DNA from: Salinicola lusitanus
GTDB lineage: Bacteria > Pseudomonadota > Gammaproteobacteria > Pseudomonadales > Halomonadaceae
Reading direction: 5' to 3'
Length of the DNA stretch: 64,000 nucleotides
Assembly (NCBI RefSeq): GCF_003206045.1
Contig: NZ_PZJM01000003.1
Location: 642,037 to 706,036 of the forward strand
How positions within the stretch are numbered: position 1 is the stretch's first letter; the number at the start of each line of letters is the position of its first letter. This document shows, one piece after another, positions 26,502-36,256 of this stretch. The notes beneath the pieces are model-generated. The model ran no database searches, had not been told where the DNA came from, and worked only from the letters and a program-made list of their open reading frames with translations. Both the position numbers and the translations under genes were made by a program.

Positions 26502-27434
26502 TCATGTCACGGGCAACGACGCCTCTGCGTTGCACAAGTCATAGATCGTGCGCCTTAACCACTGATGAGCAGGGTCGTTCTGAAGCCTGGGGTGCCAGGC
26601 CTGAATAAGTGGCGCGGTTTCCAACGCCATCGGCAAATCGAACAAGCGGATGCGAAGCCCTGCGGCAAGAGCACTGCTGGCGAGATGCCTGGGCAGTGGC
26701 AAAATCAGGTTGGCGTCCTGTAACGCAAACAGTGCCACATAGGGCGAGGAGACAACGAGAGAGACAAGCCGTTTCAAGCCATGCTTCTCCAGCGCGGCGT
26801 CGATCGGGCCGTGGGATTTACCCCGACGGGAAACGCCAACATGTTCCCAACGGACGAACTGCTCTAGGGTGATGTCAGCATCGAAAATCGGATGATTCTC
26901 GCGCGCCACGCCGACGAAAGTCGTGGTGAATAGTGGCTGCACGCGGATCTCCGGCCCAAGCTTACGGGAAGCGCTGACAAACAGATCGATGCGACCACTA
27001 CGCAGCGCCTCATCGTCCAGATCGTCCTCTTCCGGGGACAGACGCAGCATAGCAAGCGGCATGTCAGTGGCCATCGCATCCAGCAAACGCCCCATGTGAA
27101 CGCTCAGAAATTCATCCGTCGCACGCACATTGAAGCATCGCTCAAGTGTCTTCAGTTCGACCTCAGCTGTCGGTGCCAGCACCGCTGACGCCTGCTCCAC
27201 GGCTGCTCGCACCTCCTCGCGCAAAGCCACAGCTCGGGGCGTGGGGACGAGCTTGCGACCGGCCTGCACGAATATCGGGTCACCCAGGGTTTCTCGGATA
27301 CGGCCCAAAGTCCGGCTCATCGCAGGCGGGCTCAGATGCATGCGGCGGGCCGCCCCCGCCACGCTCCCCTCCTCTAACAGAGCGTCCAAGGCGAGCAACA
27401 GGTTCAAGTCGGGATGTTTCATCTCAAAGCTCAT
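26502..27434 (-). CDS. LysR family regulator of the efflux operon
   Basis: 310 residues from the ATG at 27434; another ATG four codons on (27422, MKHPDLNLLLALDALLEEGS) is equally possible. The helix-turn-helix VAGAARRMHLSPPAMSRTLG and RLR-like RIRETLGDPIFVQAGRKLVP mark the NodD/LeuO-like subgroup. The effector domain contains VRATDEFLSVHMGRLL. It lies 118 bp upstream of the FUSC gene on the same strand, so it could be both co-directional and regulatory. Aromatic acids are the usual ligands of such pairs; here that is inference. Confidence 0.88.
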   Translation of the reverse strand: MSFEMKHPDLNLLLALDALLEEGSVAGAARRMHLSPPAMSRTLGRIRETLGDPIFVQAGRKLVPTPRAVALREEVRAAVEQASAVLAPTAEVELKTLERCFNVRATDEFLSVHMGRLLDAMATDMPLAMLRLSPEEDDLDDEALRSGRIDLFVSASRKLGPEIRVQPLFTTTFVGVARENHPIFDADITLEQFVRWEHVGVSRRGKSHGPIDAALEKHGLKRLVSLVVSSPYVALFALQDANLILPLPRHLASSALAAGLRIRLFDLPMALETAPLIQAWHPRLQNDPAHQWLRRTIYDLCNAEASLPVT

Positions 27435-27537
27435 GAGCATTGCGTTGTACGCAATTATAATCACACTTCCATAACACCATGAGCATCAAAACAGATTTGA
27501 AGTGCTCCCTGATCTCGCCCGGCATCGCTCGTAATGC

Positions 27538-27571
27538 AAAACGGCCAGGCATCCATATGCCTGGCCGTTTT
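27538..27571. terminator. Strong bidirectional intrinsic terminator
   Basis: The inverted repeat AAAACGGCCAGGCAT / ATGCCTGGCCGTTTT has a 15-bp stem and a 4-nt loop, with A- and T-runs on both sides. It separates the LysR promoter region from the decayed hydrolase gene, whose transcription on the minus strand would stop here. Confidence 0.85.
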
Positions 27572-27659
27572 CGTTGCTACGCCTTGCCCCTGCCCTCTAG
27601 CGGCGCCCGCTCAGTGGTGATCCCCGCGTCTTCGCATGGCCCTGGCATCAGGGCTCCGC

Positions 27660-28421
27660 TCACCCCGCCAGATGGCGATCGAAGAAGTCGAGCAGTCGGG
27701 TGTGGTGGGTATTTTCCGCCTCACTGCGCGGTATATGATCTTCGCCTTCGTAGTAGTGAACCTCCGGGGACCGGCCATGGGGCCTGCAAGCGGGCTTCGA
27801 GCCGGTGGGTCATCGCTACCGACCAGACGCGATCCAACGTGCCATGGCTGAGGAACAGCGGGCCGGTATACCGCTCGATCTCGATGGGCTAGGTGGGCAG
27901 CAACGCCTCGGACGACCCGCGCCACTTCCAGGCACGCTGGGCGCCATCCCACGCCTGCCAGCCGGAGTCACCCACATCGCGGAAGGTGCGCCCATCGAAC
28001 GCGCCGCAGATACAGTCCGGCGGGCTGTGCGCGGCCACGGCATCGGCGATGCCCGGTACGCCTCTCGCGCCATTAGCGACGTCAGCAGCAGGGCGTGCTC
28101 CGCCCCGCGGGAAACGCCGTAGAGCCCAACGCGGCCGGAAGAAACATCGAAGCCACGCAAGGCCTCCAACGCGGCGACGCTGCGGTCCAACGACACCTCA
28201 TGAATGCTACCGGCGTTCCACACGTTGCCGCCTTGAGAGTAACCGAAGGGAAAGGCCAGGAAGCCGTGCGCGGCGAGGAGCACCGCATTGCGGTGGCTCC
28301 AGCCCGACAAGGCACCCTCCGAGCCGTGCAGGATCATCACGGTAGGAAAAGGCCTCTCACCCGGCGGGCCATAGGTCGTGCCCCACTCGGGGAGTAAACG
28401 TCGGACGATATTGAGTGGCAT
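27660..28421 (-). pseudogene. Acyl-CoA thioester hydrolase-like alpha/beta hydrolase, frameshifted
   Basis: A single alpha/beta hydrolase can be followed across frames. MPLNIVRRLLPEWGTTYGPP starts at 28421, then ILHGSEGALSGWSHRNAVLL and the nucleophile elbow VGLYGVSRGAEHALLL. After a shift near 28075 come GVPGIADAVAAHSPPDCICG and WQAWDGAQRAWKWRGSS, then an in-frame TAG at 27889-27891. The frame resumes with PIEIERYTGPLFLSHGTLDR. After another shift near 27775 come EVHYYEGEDHIPRSEAEN and LLDFFDRHLAG with the stop at 27660. The family is BAAT/dienelactone-hydrolase-like. Two frameshifts plus one stop make it clearly dead. Confidence 0.85.
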
Positions 28422-28457
28422 GATTATGCTTCCAAAGCTCAACTAAATAGGAGTTTG

Positions 28458-28715
28458 TCACCTACCGCCGTAAACTCTGAGGGTGGCCAGTCTCCATCGC
28501 CTGTATTCGTACTGCTCCCAGATGTCCTTGGGACAAGCCTTGAACTCGTTCTGCGTACTGCGCCGGGCTTCATCGATCCAGCCCTAGGCTTCGGAGAATG
28601 TATGATCGTACTGGCGAGCCACCTCTGTGGCAGTAGTCTTGCCCTTGAAGATTTCCATGGCCACGGTGGCCTTGCTCTTCGCGGTCCATCGCTTGATGGT
28701 GTCGTCGTCGCGCAT
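28458..28715 (-). pseudogene. IS3-type transposase OrfA remnant
   Basis: From an ATG at 28715 with AGGAGG upstream, the frame reads MRDDDTIKRWTAKSKATVAM then EIFKGKTTATEVARQYDHTF, a helix-turn-helix OrfA of the IS3 group. A TAG interrupts it at 28584-28586. After it GWIDEARR and NEFKACPKDIWEQYE continue the family pattern before the frame degenerates and stops at 28458. No OrfB and no terminal inverted repeats were found. It is a relic of an insertion sequence in the decayed zone. Confidence 0.75.
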
Positions 28716-28770
28716 CTGGTCCTCCTGATGGCTGCACCATAGCTTGTGCAGCTACGGAGGGGATCACTTC

Positions 28771-28806
28771 ACCAGCACCAGCACCAGCACCAGCACCAGC
28801 ACCAGC
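28771..28806. repeat. Hexanucleotide tandem repeat (ACCAGC)6
   Basis: Six perfect copies of ACCAGC occupy 28771-28806. They sit inside the NYN pseudogene exactly where the intact gene encodes VVVLASGDGD, and on the minus strand in that frame they read as a Leu-Val repeat. The intact gene has CCAGCACCACC at this point, so the repeat probably grew from that word by slippage after the gene was inactivated. Confidence 0.9.
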
Positions 28807-29040
28807 ACGATCACATCCGCCTGCACCACATACTCGATGGCATCGAGCGTGATACTCCAGTCACTATCGGCGGAGCCATCCTCTCGTTGGATAAATAGCT
28901 TGAACTTCACCTCACAACCGATCGCTGGCAGCATGTGCTAAAAACCGCGCTGCTTCGCATTATCCTTGTTGGCGACGTCGCAGCGGGTGGTCAGCATATC
29001 CGGTTCGCAGCTAGTCTAAGTGTTTCCGTAGGCGTCTCTT
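28807..29040 (-). pseudogene. Second decayed NYN-domain gene
   Basis: On the minus strand the frame reads DMLTTRCDVANKDNAKQRGF, then a TAG at 28938-28940. It continues GCEVKFKLFIQREDGSA, DSDWSITLDAIEYVVQADV and IVLVLV into the hexamer repeat. Each piece aligns with the intact NYN protein at 8719-9195 (LTARCYATDRGDPKQRGF, FEVKLKPFIQRADGSAKGD, DWDVGITLDAIEYAAQADV). A codon has been lost at DWSITLD, and neither the N-terminus nor the C-terminus is present. Confidence 0.85.
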
Positions 29041-29446
29041 AAGGAGTATTAAATGTTCTAGGAGTTGGCAACAAGTATCGCACAGAGGAGAGCCCCTAAA
29101 GGCATTGAGGCGCGAACGCTTTCCAGCTTTGCAATGAGAACAAAACTATGGACCATAATGTCGTCCGTCGACTGCAAACATCAGAACCGCTGATGAAAAA
29201 TCACACATCAATTTGAACAGGTAATACCAATTCATCAAACGTAGACTCAACCGAAACCAATCAGAAGCTAGTCACATAATTTTTAGCTATTTACAAAACC
29301 CATACAAAGAGATAGTCGCCGAATCTACTAGAACACCAACCAGAACTGAAAATCGTAGTCTCTTAAGCCTCTCACCACGAGTATCTCGCCAATAAACTCA
29401 CCGGCCGAAAGCAGACGCTTAGCCGGGAAAAAGCTGACTAGCGACA
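29041..29446. other. AT-rich intergenic stretch, nothing recognised
   Basis: About 400 bp between the NYN relic and the orphan gene. The composition is clearly more AT-rich than the flanking core. No reading frame of note, tRNA, terminator or long repeat was seen. Confidence 0.6.
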
Positions 29447-30889
29447 TCAATTTTTAACCTGTGCTCCCACGCCATACGACACTATCGCTCTCGAAGAGCC
29501 TTCTACGAAAAGCTTCAGTTTCATTATGCGCGTTGTTGGATCTCTTTCCTCGATATGATCGAAGCAGAGGCTTAGCACTTTCCATACGTCAGGAACGGTA
29601 AGCTCGTTAGCCCGAAAAGGGACAGTGAATTCATTTTTCATAATCCCGCCTGAGAGGTAATGCTCAAAACTGCACCGAATTTCTTTAATAGGTACAGTTT
29701 TCTTGATTGACCTAGTTGGGGTGTACACCCATACGTCGAAATTCAACGAGAACAGTTCGAGGCCGTTCTGGCCGTCCGTCGCTTCAAACCGAACTGTGTC
29801 ATTCAATTGCCCCTCTTTCTCACAGGCCTCGATAGCATTTCTGACAGTAGCCAAACATAGCTGGCTCGAAACAACGGTAGTTGGATAACTCATATCCAAT
29901 GCGAGCGATCGCGCTTTTTCTAGCCGATAAGTTACCAAGCTTACCTTTTTCTCATAACCAGAACTGACTGATATTTGTCTAAACTTCCTCATCACGTCAG
30001 GCGCATAAATATCGCCGAGAGATTCCCTTATTACAATATCACCTACGACCGCCCCTAAGAAGCGGGCCGCACTTTCATACTCATCCTGCTTATTAGGATC
30101 CCACCGATGAGGGCTTTTGAGTGAATGATGGCGAAGCTTTCCTCGCAGAAGAACTAGTGCCTTTATTTTCTCACAAAGGCTATCCTGCGGTTTAAAGAGT
30201 TCGAATTTTTTCGATGCAACCAACCCATTTTGCTTTAAAAACTCAGCAGCAGTACTCTCCAAAACTTCACAAAAAACATGTTCTTTCGATAGTTTTTCTA
30301 TCTGCTGCACTGTCTTTGTTTTTCCGTCACAATACCTTGCCTCAAGAAACAAGAACATATTGTTGTAGGAATCAACATAGCGCCCTGCACCGAACGCGAT
30401 CCTTCCCTCCCTAAAGTGAGAAGTGGATTCTATCCGATCATCTTCGACAGGTCCGACGCAAAATGCTCTACCAATTTGTTCAAAGTCACACGCAGAATTC
30501 AATTCCATGCTAACACTGGATTTAAACGACTTAATCGGAACAAGCGGTTCCTCGTCGACATTCTCTGCATAAAACCTCATCTCGTAGCTATCGTAGTCGA
30601 CATCTATAACCTGAAGGCCGCTTACGATGGTTTGCCATTTTATGATTTCTTTCCTCGCTACACTAGCATAGCCGCCATCACTCAATTGAACTTGCAGCGT
30701 ACTAGCCGCGTTCGCTTCTGGAGTAAGACGTGGGGCATGCTCGGTTCCGACGTCAAAGAATGACAGGCAGACCCTTTTTAGAACATTCTCTTCGCGTTCA
30801 AGAAAGAAAATTCTTCCTTCACTTTTGATGGGCCAACCTTCCATGACTTCGACATGATTTTTTACATCGAAAGCAAAAGTAATTATCAT
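29447..30889 (-). CDS. Orphan protein with possible HEPN domain
   Basis: 480 residues from the ATG at 30889, fixed by a perfect AGGAGG at 30899-30904 nine bases upstream; the frame is open 105 bp further but lacks a start signal. I do not recognise the family with certainty. Residues ~165-290 look alpha-helical, with AGRYVDSYNNMFLFLEARY as a HEPN-like first helix. Later VLLRGKLRHHSLKSPHRW contains R249-x4-H254, the HEPN nuclease signature spacing, within a helical context (YESAARFLGAVVGDIVIRES). The rest is beta-rich with no signal peptide or membrane segment. The gene is AT-rich compared with the GC-rich core and stands alone beside the guaA 3' end, so it was probably acquired horizontally. 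A defence-type RNase role is only a hypothesis. Confidence 0.7.
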   Translation of the reverse strand: MIITFAFDVKNHVEVMEGWPIKSEGRIFFLEREENVLKRVCLSFFDVGTEHAPRLTPEANAASTLQVQLSDGGYASVARKEIIKWQTIVSGLQVIDVDYDSYEMRFYAENVDEEPLVPIKSFKSSVSMELNSACDFEQIGRAFCVGPVEDDRIESTSHFREGRIAFGAGRYVDSYNNMFLFLEARYCDGKTKTVQQIEKLSKEHVFCEVLESTAAEFLKQNGLVASKKFELFKPQDSLCEKIKALVLLRGKLRHHSLKSPHRWDPNKQDEYESAARFLGAVVGDIVIRESLGDIYAPDVMRKFRQISVSSGYEKKVSLVTYRLEKARSLALDMSYPTTVVSSQLCLATVRNAIEACEKEGQLNDTVRFEATDGQNGLELFSLNFDVWVYTPTRSIKKTVPIKEIRCSFEHYLSGGIMKNEFTVPFRANELTVPDVWKVLSLCFDHIEERDPTTRIMKLKLFVEGSSRAIVSYGVGAQVKN

Positions 30890-30904
30890 TACCACGAACC
30901 TCCT

Positions 30905-31232
30905 ATCGATGTGTAGCACAACTATTTCACACCACCCAAAAACTAATATTCTGCACCGAGCGCCATCACGCCTAACTTTAAGGCGCAAAACCAACCTATA
31001 GTGGAACTCTAGATAATCGCAAAAAACCTAGCTAATAAAACCTGGCGTGCCACTTACCATTGCATTAGCTTTATTTGACAATCTCTTTCTGCATCTTATT
31101 AGTTTGTATAGTAGAGCCGCACATCACCAAACGCAAACCATAGTCGTCAAACTTTATCACTCAAATAACAAGACAGTATCTAGAGCCCGGAGAACACACT
31201 GAAAACACCAAACTTGCAAATAGCACCAATAT
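30905..31232. other. AT-rich spacer between orphan gene and guaA terminator
   Basis: About 330 bp of AT-rich DNA upstream of the orphan gene. It must contain that gene's promoter, but no convincing -35/-10 pair stood out. No gene, repeat or copy of the guaA 3' end was seen here. Confidence 0.6.
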
Positions 31233-31261
31233 AAAAAAAGCCCATGAAAACATAGGCTTTT
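31233..31261 (-). terminator. Intrinsic terminator of guaA
   Basis: On the minus strand AAAGCCTATG-tttt-CATGGGCTTT is followed by more Ts, 35 bp after the guaA stop. The stem has one A-C mismatch. Because of flanking A-runs it may also work weakly on the plus strand. Confidence 0.85.
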
Positions 31262-31295
31262 GAACTATCACTAGAAAGTGCCAGCTAACGTGCCA

Positions 31296-32870
31296 TCACT
31301 CCCACTCAATCGTCGCGGGCGGCTTGCTACTGACATCGTAGGTCACGCGGGAGACGCCGCTGATCTCGTTGATGATGCGGTTAGAAACCTTTTCGAGCAA
31401 CTCGTACGGCAGGTGGGCCCAGCGGGCGGTCATGAAGTCGATGGTTTCGACGGCGCGCAGGGCGATGACCCACTCGTAGCGGCGGCCGTCGCCGACTACG
31501 CCGACCGACTTCACCGGCAGGAAGACGGCAAAGGCCTGGCTGGTCTTGTGGTACCAGTCGGCGTTGTGCAGCTCTTCGATGAAGATGGCGTCGGCTTCAC
31601 GCAGGATGTCGGCGTACTCTTTTTTGACCTCGCCGAGAATACGCACGCCCAGGCCCGGCCCCGGGAAGGGGTGGCGGTAGACCATGTCGTAGGGCAGGCC
31701 GAGTTCGAGGCCGAGCTTGCGCACTTCGTCCTTGAACAGTTCGCGCAGCGGTTCGACCAGCTTGAGCTTCATGGTCTCGGGCAGGCCGCCGACGTTGTGG
31801 TGCGACTTGATCACGTGGGCCTTGCCGGTCTTGCTGGCGGCGGACTCGATCACGTCCGGGTAGATGGTGCCCTGGGCGAGGAAGTCGACGCCGTCGATCT
31901 TGGCCGCTTCGCGGTCGAACACGTCGATGAAGGTATTGCCGATGATCTTGCGCTTGGCTTCGGGGTCGTTCTCGCCGCCCAGGTTACCGAGGAATTCACC
32001 TTCGGCGTCGACGCGGATCACCTTGACGCCCATATGGCTGGCGAAGGTTTCCATCACCTGGTCGCCTTCGTTCTTGCGTAGCAGCCCGTTGTCGACGAAG
32101 ACGCAGGTGAGCTGATCGCCGATCGCCTTGTGCAGCAGCGCCGCAACCACGGAGGAGTCCACGCCGCCGGAGAGGCCGAGCAGCACGTGGCGGTCGCCGA
32201 CCTGTTCGCGGACGCGCTCGGTCAGGTCTTCGATGATCTGCGCCGGGGTCCAGAGTTTTTCCGCCTTGCAGATATCCAGCACGAAGCGCTCGAGGATGCG
32301 CTGGCCCTGCAGGGTGTGGGTCACTTCCGGGTGGAACTGGACGCCGTAGAAGCGCTTTTCCGGCCAGGTCATGGCGGCGATGGGGCAGCTCGGCGTGGAA
32401 GCGGTGACGGTGAACTCGGCCGGGGCACGGGCAACCTTGTCGCCGTGGCTCATCCACACGTCCAGCAGCGCCCCGCCGTCGTGGCCGACATGATCCTTGA
32501 TCCCGCCGAGCAGGTCGTCTTCAGCGGAAACGCTGATCTGGGCGTAGCCGAATTCGCGCTTGTTGGAGCCTTCGGTGGCGCCGCCCAGCTGTTCGGCCAT
32601 GGTCTGCATGCCGTAGCAGATACCGAACACCGGCAGGCCCATCTCGAACACGCATTCCGGCGCGCGCGGCGAGCCCAGCTCGGAGACCGATTCCGGCCCA
32701 CCGGAGAGGATGATGCCGTTGGGGTTGTATTCGCGGATCTCTTCTTCGGTGATATCGAAGGCGCGGATCTCGGAGAACACGCCGATCTCGCGCACGCGGC
32801 GGGCGATCAGCTGCGTGTACTGGGAGCCGAAGTCGAGGATCAGGATCTTGTGCGAATGGATGTCGGTCAT
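31296..32870 (-). CDS. guaA: GMP synthase (glutamine-hydrolysing)
   Basis: 524 residues, the normal length for bacterial GuaA. The N-terminal glutamine amidotransferase class I domain has [20 protein letters not shown] and the nucleophile cysteine in [11 protein letters not shown]. The ATP pyrophosphatase domain has the P-loop [17 protein letters not shown] (about 229-245). The dimerisation domain ends with the conserved [16 protein letters not shown]. It converts XMP to GMP using ATP and glutamine. It lies downstream of guaB on the same strand across a 130-bp spacer. The 3' end is a known attachment site for genomic islands, and the decayed, AT-rich stretch begins immediately beyond its terminator. 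Confidence 0.98.
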   Translation of the reverse strand: MTDIHSHKILILDFGSQYTQLIARRVREIGVFSEIRAFDITEEEIREYNPNGIILSGGPESVSELGSPRAPECVFEMGLPVFGICYGMQTMAEQLGGATEGSNKREFGYAQISVSAEDDLLGGIKDHVGHDGGALLDVWMSHGDKVARAPAEFTVTASTPSCPIAAMTWPEKRFYGVQFHPEVTHTLQGQRILERFVLDICKAEKLWTPAQIIEDLTERVREQVGDRHVLLGLSGGVDSSVVAALLHKAIGDQLTCVFVDNGLLRKNEGDQVMETFASHMGVKVIRVDAEGEFLGNLGGENDPEAKRKIIGNTFIDVFDREAAKIDGVDFLAQGTIYPDVIESAASKTGKAHVIKSHHNVGGLPETMKLKLVEPLRELFKDEVRKLGLELGLPYDMVYRHPFPGPGLGVRILGEVKKEYADILREADAIFIEELHNADWYHKTSQAFAVFLPVKSVGVVGDGRRYEWVIALRAVETIDFMTARWAHLPYELLEKVSNRIINEISGVSRVTYDVSSKPPATIEWE

Positions 32871-32928
32871 GAAGGGGCCACCGCCGTAAGGGTTTCAATT
32901 GCCGAGACAAAAGCACGGCCGGAAAAGA

Positions 32929-32996
32929 ATGAAGAGGAAAGAGCGAAGGGGAAAGATGCACTTCCCACTTCTCCCTTCCCTCTTCCGACAAACGGG
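32929..32996. repeat. Imperfect purine/pyrimidine inverted repeat between guaB and guaA
   Basis: A purine-rich run at about 32929-32955 (GAAGAGGAAAG, AGGGGAAAG) is followed after ATGCA by a pyrimidine-rich run (CTTCCCACTTCTCCC, TTCCCTCTTCC) that is roughly its complement. On the minus strand this would make a long imperfect hairpin in the guaB-guaA spacer, with T-rich sequence after it. It may be an attenuating or partial terminator. Confidence 0.45.
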
Positions 32997-33000
32997 TCAA

Positions 33001-34662
<1,662 letters not shown>

Positions 34663-34697
34663 TTAAGGTGTGCTCATGGCGCACTTCTCCCGCCAAG

Positions 34698-35174
34698 TCA
34701 CGGTTTCTCTACGACATCCTCCCGCTCGGTGGCATGTTCGGGGGAGCCATGGCACGCCAGGATCTGCCGCAGACAAGAGACAATCTCTGAGCTTGTCTTC
34801 GTCTGAGAAGCCTCGTCAAGCGCCGCCTCCAGGAAGCCATCGTAGTCTTGGCTCGCCTCGGCGTGAATCTGCCGTCCACGCTTGGTGATGACGGTATAAA
34901 CGCCACGCTTATCGTCTGGGCAGACATCGCGAATCGTATGCCCATTGCGTTCCATGCGCTCGACAAGCCGAGTCACGGAACTCTGATTCAACCCGAGCCT
35001 CTTCGCTAGCTCCTGCATTCTCAACTCAGCATCAGGTTCGGCGGCGAGCAAGTGTAAAGCGCGATATTCGGTCAAACCCAAGCCATGCTGGCGCTGAAGG
35101 CTCTTGGCAACCTGATGCTCGACGGACTCGAAAACCCCTTTCAAGCTCTGCCACATTACCGACGGTGACGTCAT
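34698..35174 (-). CDS. MarR family transcriptional regulator
   Basis: 158 residues from the ATG at 35174 with GAGGA just upstream; a second ATG four codons earlier (35186) overlaps that site and is less likely. The winged helix domain is LTEYRALHLLAAEPDAELRM, QELAKRLGLNQSSVTRLVER and the wing CPDDKRGVYTVITKRG, flanked by the dimerisation helices. MarR proteins usually repress adjacent genes and are released by phenolics or oxidants. A TTGTAT-N4-ATACAA palindrome lies 40 bp upstream for autoregulation. The divergent DsbA-SMR operon begins about 400 bp away and may also be a target. Confidence 0.9.
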   Translation of the reverse strand: MTSPSVMWQSLKGVFESVEHQVAKSLQRQHGLGLTEYRALHLLAAEPDAELRMQELAKRLGLNQSSVTRLVERMERNGHTIRDVCPDDKRGVYTVITKRGRQIHAEASQDYDGFLEAALDEASQTKTSSEIVSCLRQILACHGSPEHATEREDVVEKP

Positions 35175-35213
35175 AGCGGTCCTCATTTGGCGACAACCCT
35201 GGAACCAACATGG

Positions 35214-35229
35214 TTGTATACACATACAA
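35214..35229. promoter_or_regulatory. MarR-type operator
   Basis: TTGTATACACATACAA has perfect 6-bp arms TTGTAT/ATACAA around a 4-bp centre, 40 bp upstream of the MarR start. The size and position fit autorepression by the MarR protein. Confidence 0.65.
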
Positions 35230-35456
35230 TATTCAATGAACCGTCCCATGACCAGCTATTCAGGACTGGTCCCACCGCCTGAGGAGTGGGACTAACGCTA
35301 ATGGCTCTGAGGCGCCAATGGTTCTTTCGTACTGCCGGCGGAATGAATCCAACGTCAATCACCAATGGGTTGGCGTCATATAGGGATCCTATAAAATATA
35401 GTTTTATCAAAGAGTTAAAATCGAATTCATCTCGAAGAAAATCACCTCAAAAACAT

Positions 35457-35525
35457 TTGCATGTGCAAGCATATTGACAGCAATACGAGCGTCCCGTAGA
35501 TTTCAGATGCTTGCACGTGCAAGCA
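35457..35525 (+). promoter_or_regulatory. Promoter flanked by two TTGCA-N2-TGCAA operators
   Basis: A consensus -35 TTGACA (35474-35479), 17-bp spacer and -10 TAGATT (35497-35502) form a strong promoter for the DsbA-SMR-deaminase operon. TTGCATGTGCAA (35457-35468) lies just upstream of it and TTGCACGTGCAA (35511-35522) just downstream. The latter is inside the perfect 18-bp palindrome TGCTTGCACGTGCAAGCA (35508-35525). The centres are 54 bp apart. A dimeric repressor binding both would enclose the promoter. The sites differ from the MarR operator, so another regulator is likely. Confidence 0.75.
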
Positions 35526-35585
35526 AATTCTCGATTGTTGGCACCATAGATCTCAATCGATTACCGGGAACAAGGGGAGATGAGC

Positions 35586-36209
35586 ATGCCCATCACAATC
35601 TATACCGACTATGTCTGCCCTTACTGCCTGCTGGCAGAGCACGTCATTGAGGATGTCATCGAGGGGCTGGACGTCGATATCCATTGGCGGCCCTACGAAC
35701 TGCGGCCGGAGCCGGTGCCGACCCTTCGTATAGAGGACCCCTATCTTCCAACGGTCTGGAAACAATCGGTATACCCGATGGCCGAGCGTCTCGGCGTGCC
35801 GATCAAACTGCCCTCACTGTCGCCCCAGCCACGCACTGACAAGGCGTTCGAGGTCTTCGCCATGGCCGATGAGCAAGGGCTTGGACACGCGTTCTCGATG
35901 CGTGTCCTGCAAGCATTCTTCCAGGAAGAAAAGGATATCGGCCACGCAGAAACACTGGCCGACCTGGGCGCCGAGGTAGGTCTCGAGCGCAAGGCCGTTC
36001 TCCAGGCGCTGGCTGACGGTACTTATCGTGAGCAGCATCGGGAAGCCCTTCGCCACGCGCGCGAGGACATGGCGATCACCTCTGTCCCCACCATAGTGGT
36101 CGGCGAGCAGATCTTCCGTGGCATTCCCTCTCCGGGTGAACTGCGCCGGGCTGTCGACCGGATCTCCACTCCCGCCCATGCCACGGAAGTGGCAGTTAAC
36201 CCACACTAG
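35586..36209 (+). CDS. DsbA family (FrnE-like) thioredoxin-fold oxidoreductase
   Basis: 207 residues from the ATG at 35586, with AAGGGGAG at a good distance; the ATG at 35580 is almost inside that site. The thioredoxin-fold active site CPYC is at residues 11-14 (TIYTDYVCPYCLLAEHVIED). The inserted helical domain and the cis-proline segment ITSVPTIVVGEQIFRGIPSP follow. There is no signal peptide, so it acts in the cytoplasm, as FrnE-type proteins do. It is first gene of a probable operon with two SMR transporters and a deaminase. A role in disulfide or electrophile chemistry is inferred. Confidence 0.9.
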   Translation: MPITIYTDYVCPYCLLAEHVIEDVIEGLDVDIHWRPYELRPEPVPTLRIEDPYLPTVWKQSVYPMAERLGVPIKLPSLSPQPRTDKAFEVFAMADEQGLGHAFSMRVLQAFFQEEKDIGHAETLADLGAEVGLERKAVLQALADGTYREQHREALRHAREDMAITSVPTIVVGEQIFRGIPSPGELRRAVDRISTPAHATEVAVNPH

Positions 36210-36256
36210 CCCCAGCAAACAGGGGCGGCTCTCACTTCGCTTCAGGAGCATTCATC

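Noticed and set aside
28771-28806. CRISPR-like repeat
   Set aside because: The units are directly adjacent hexamers without spacers and are explained by slippage in the NYN relic.
31262-31310. Attachment-site repeat of the guaA 3' end
   Set aside because: The guaA end was compared by eye with the rest of the window and no convincing second copy was found, so no att site is annotated.
35285-36256. Guanidine riboswitch before the SMR genes
   Set aside because: SMR genes are often under such RNAs, but the paired ACGR-loop hairpins or ykkC core were not seen; the palindromes here have a DNA-operator shape around a promoter.
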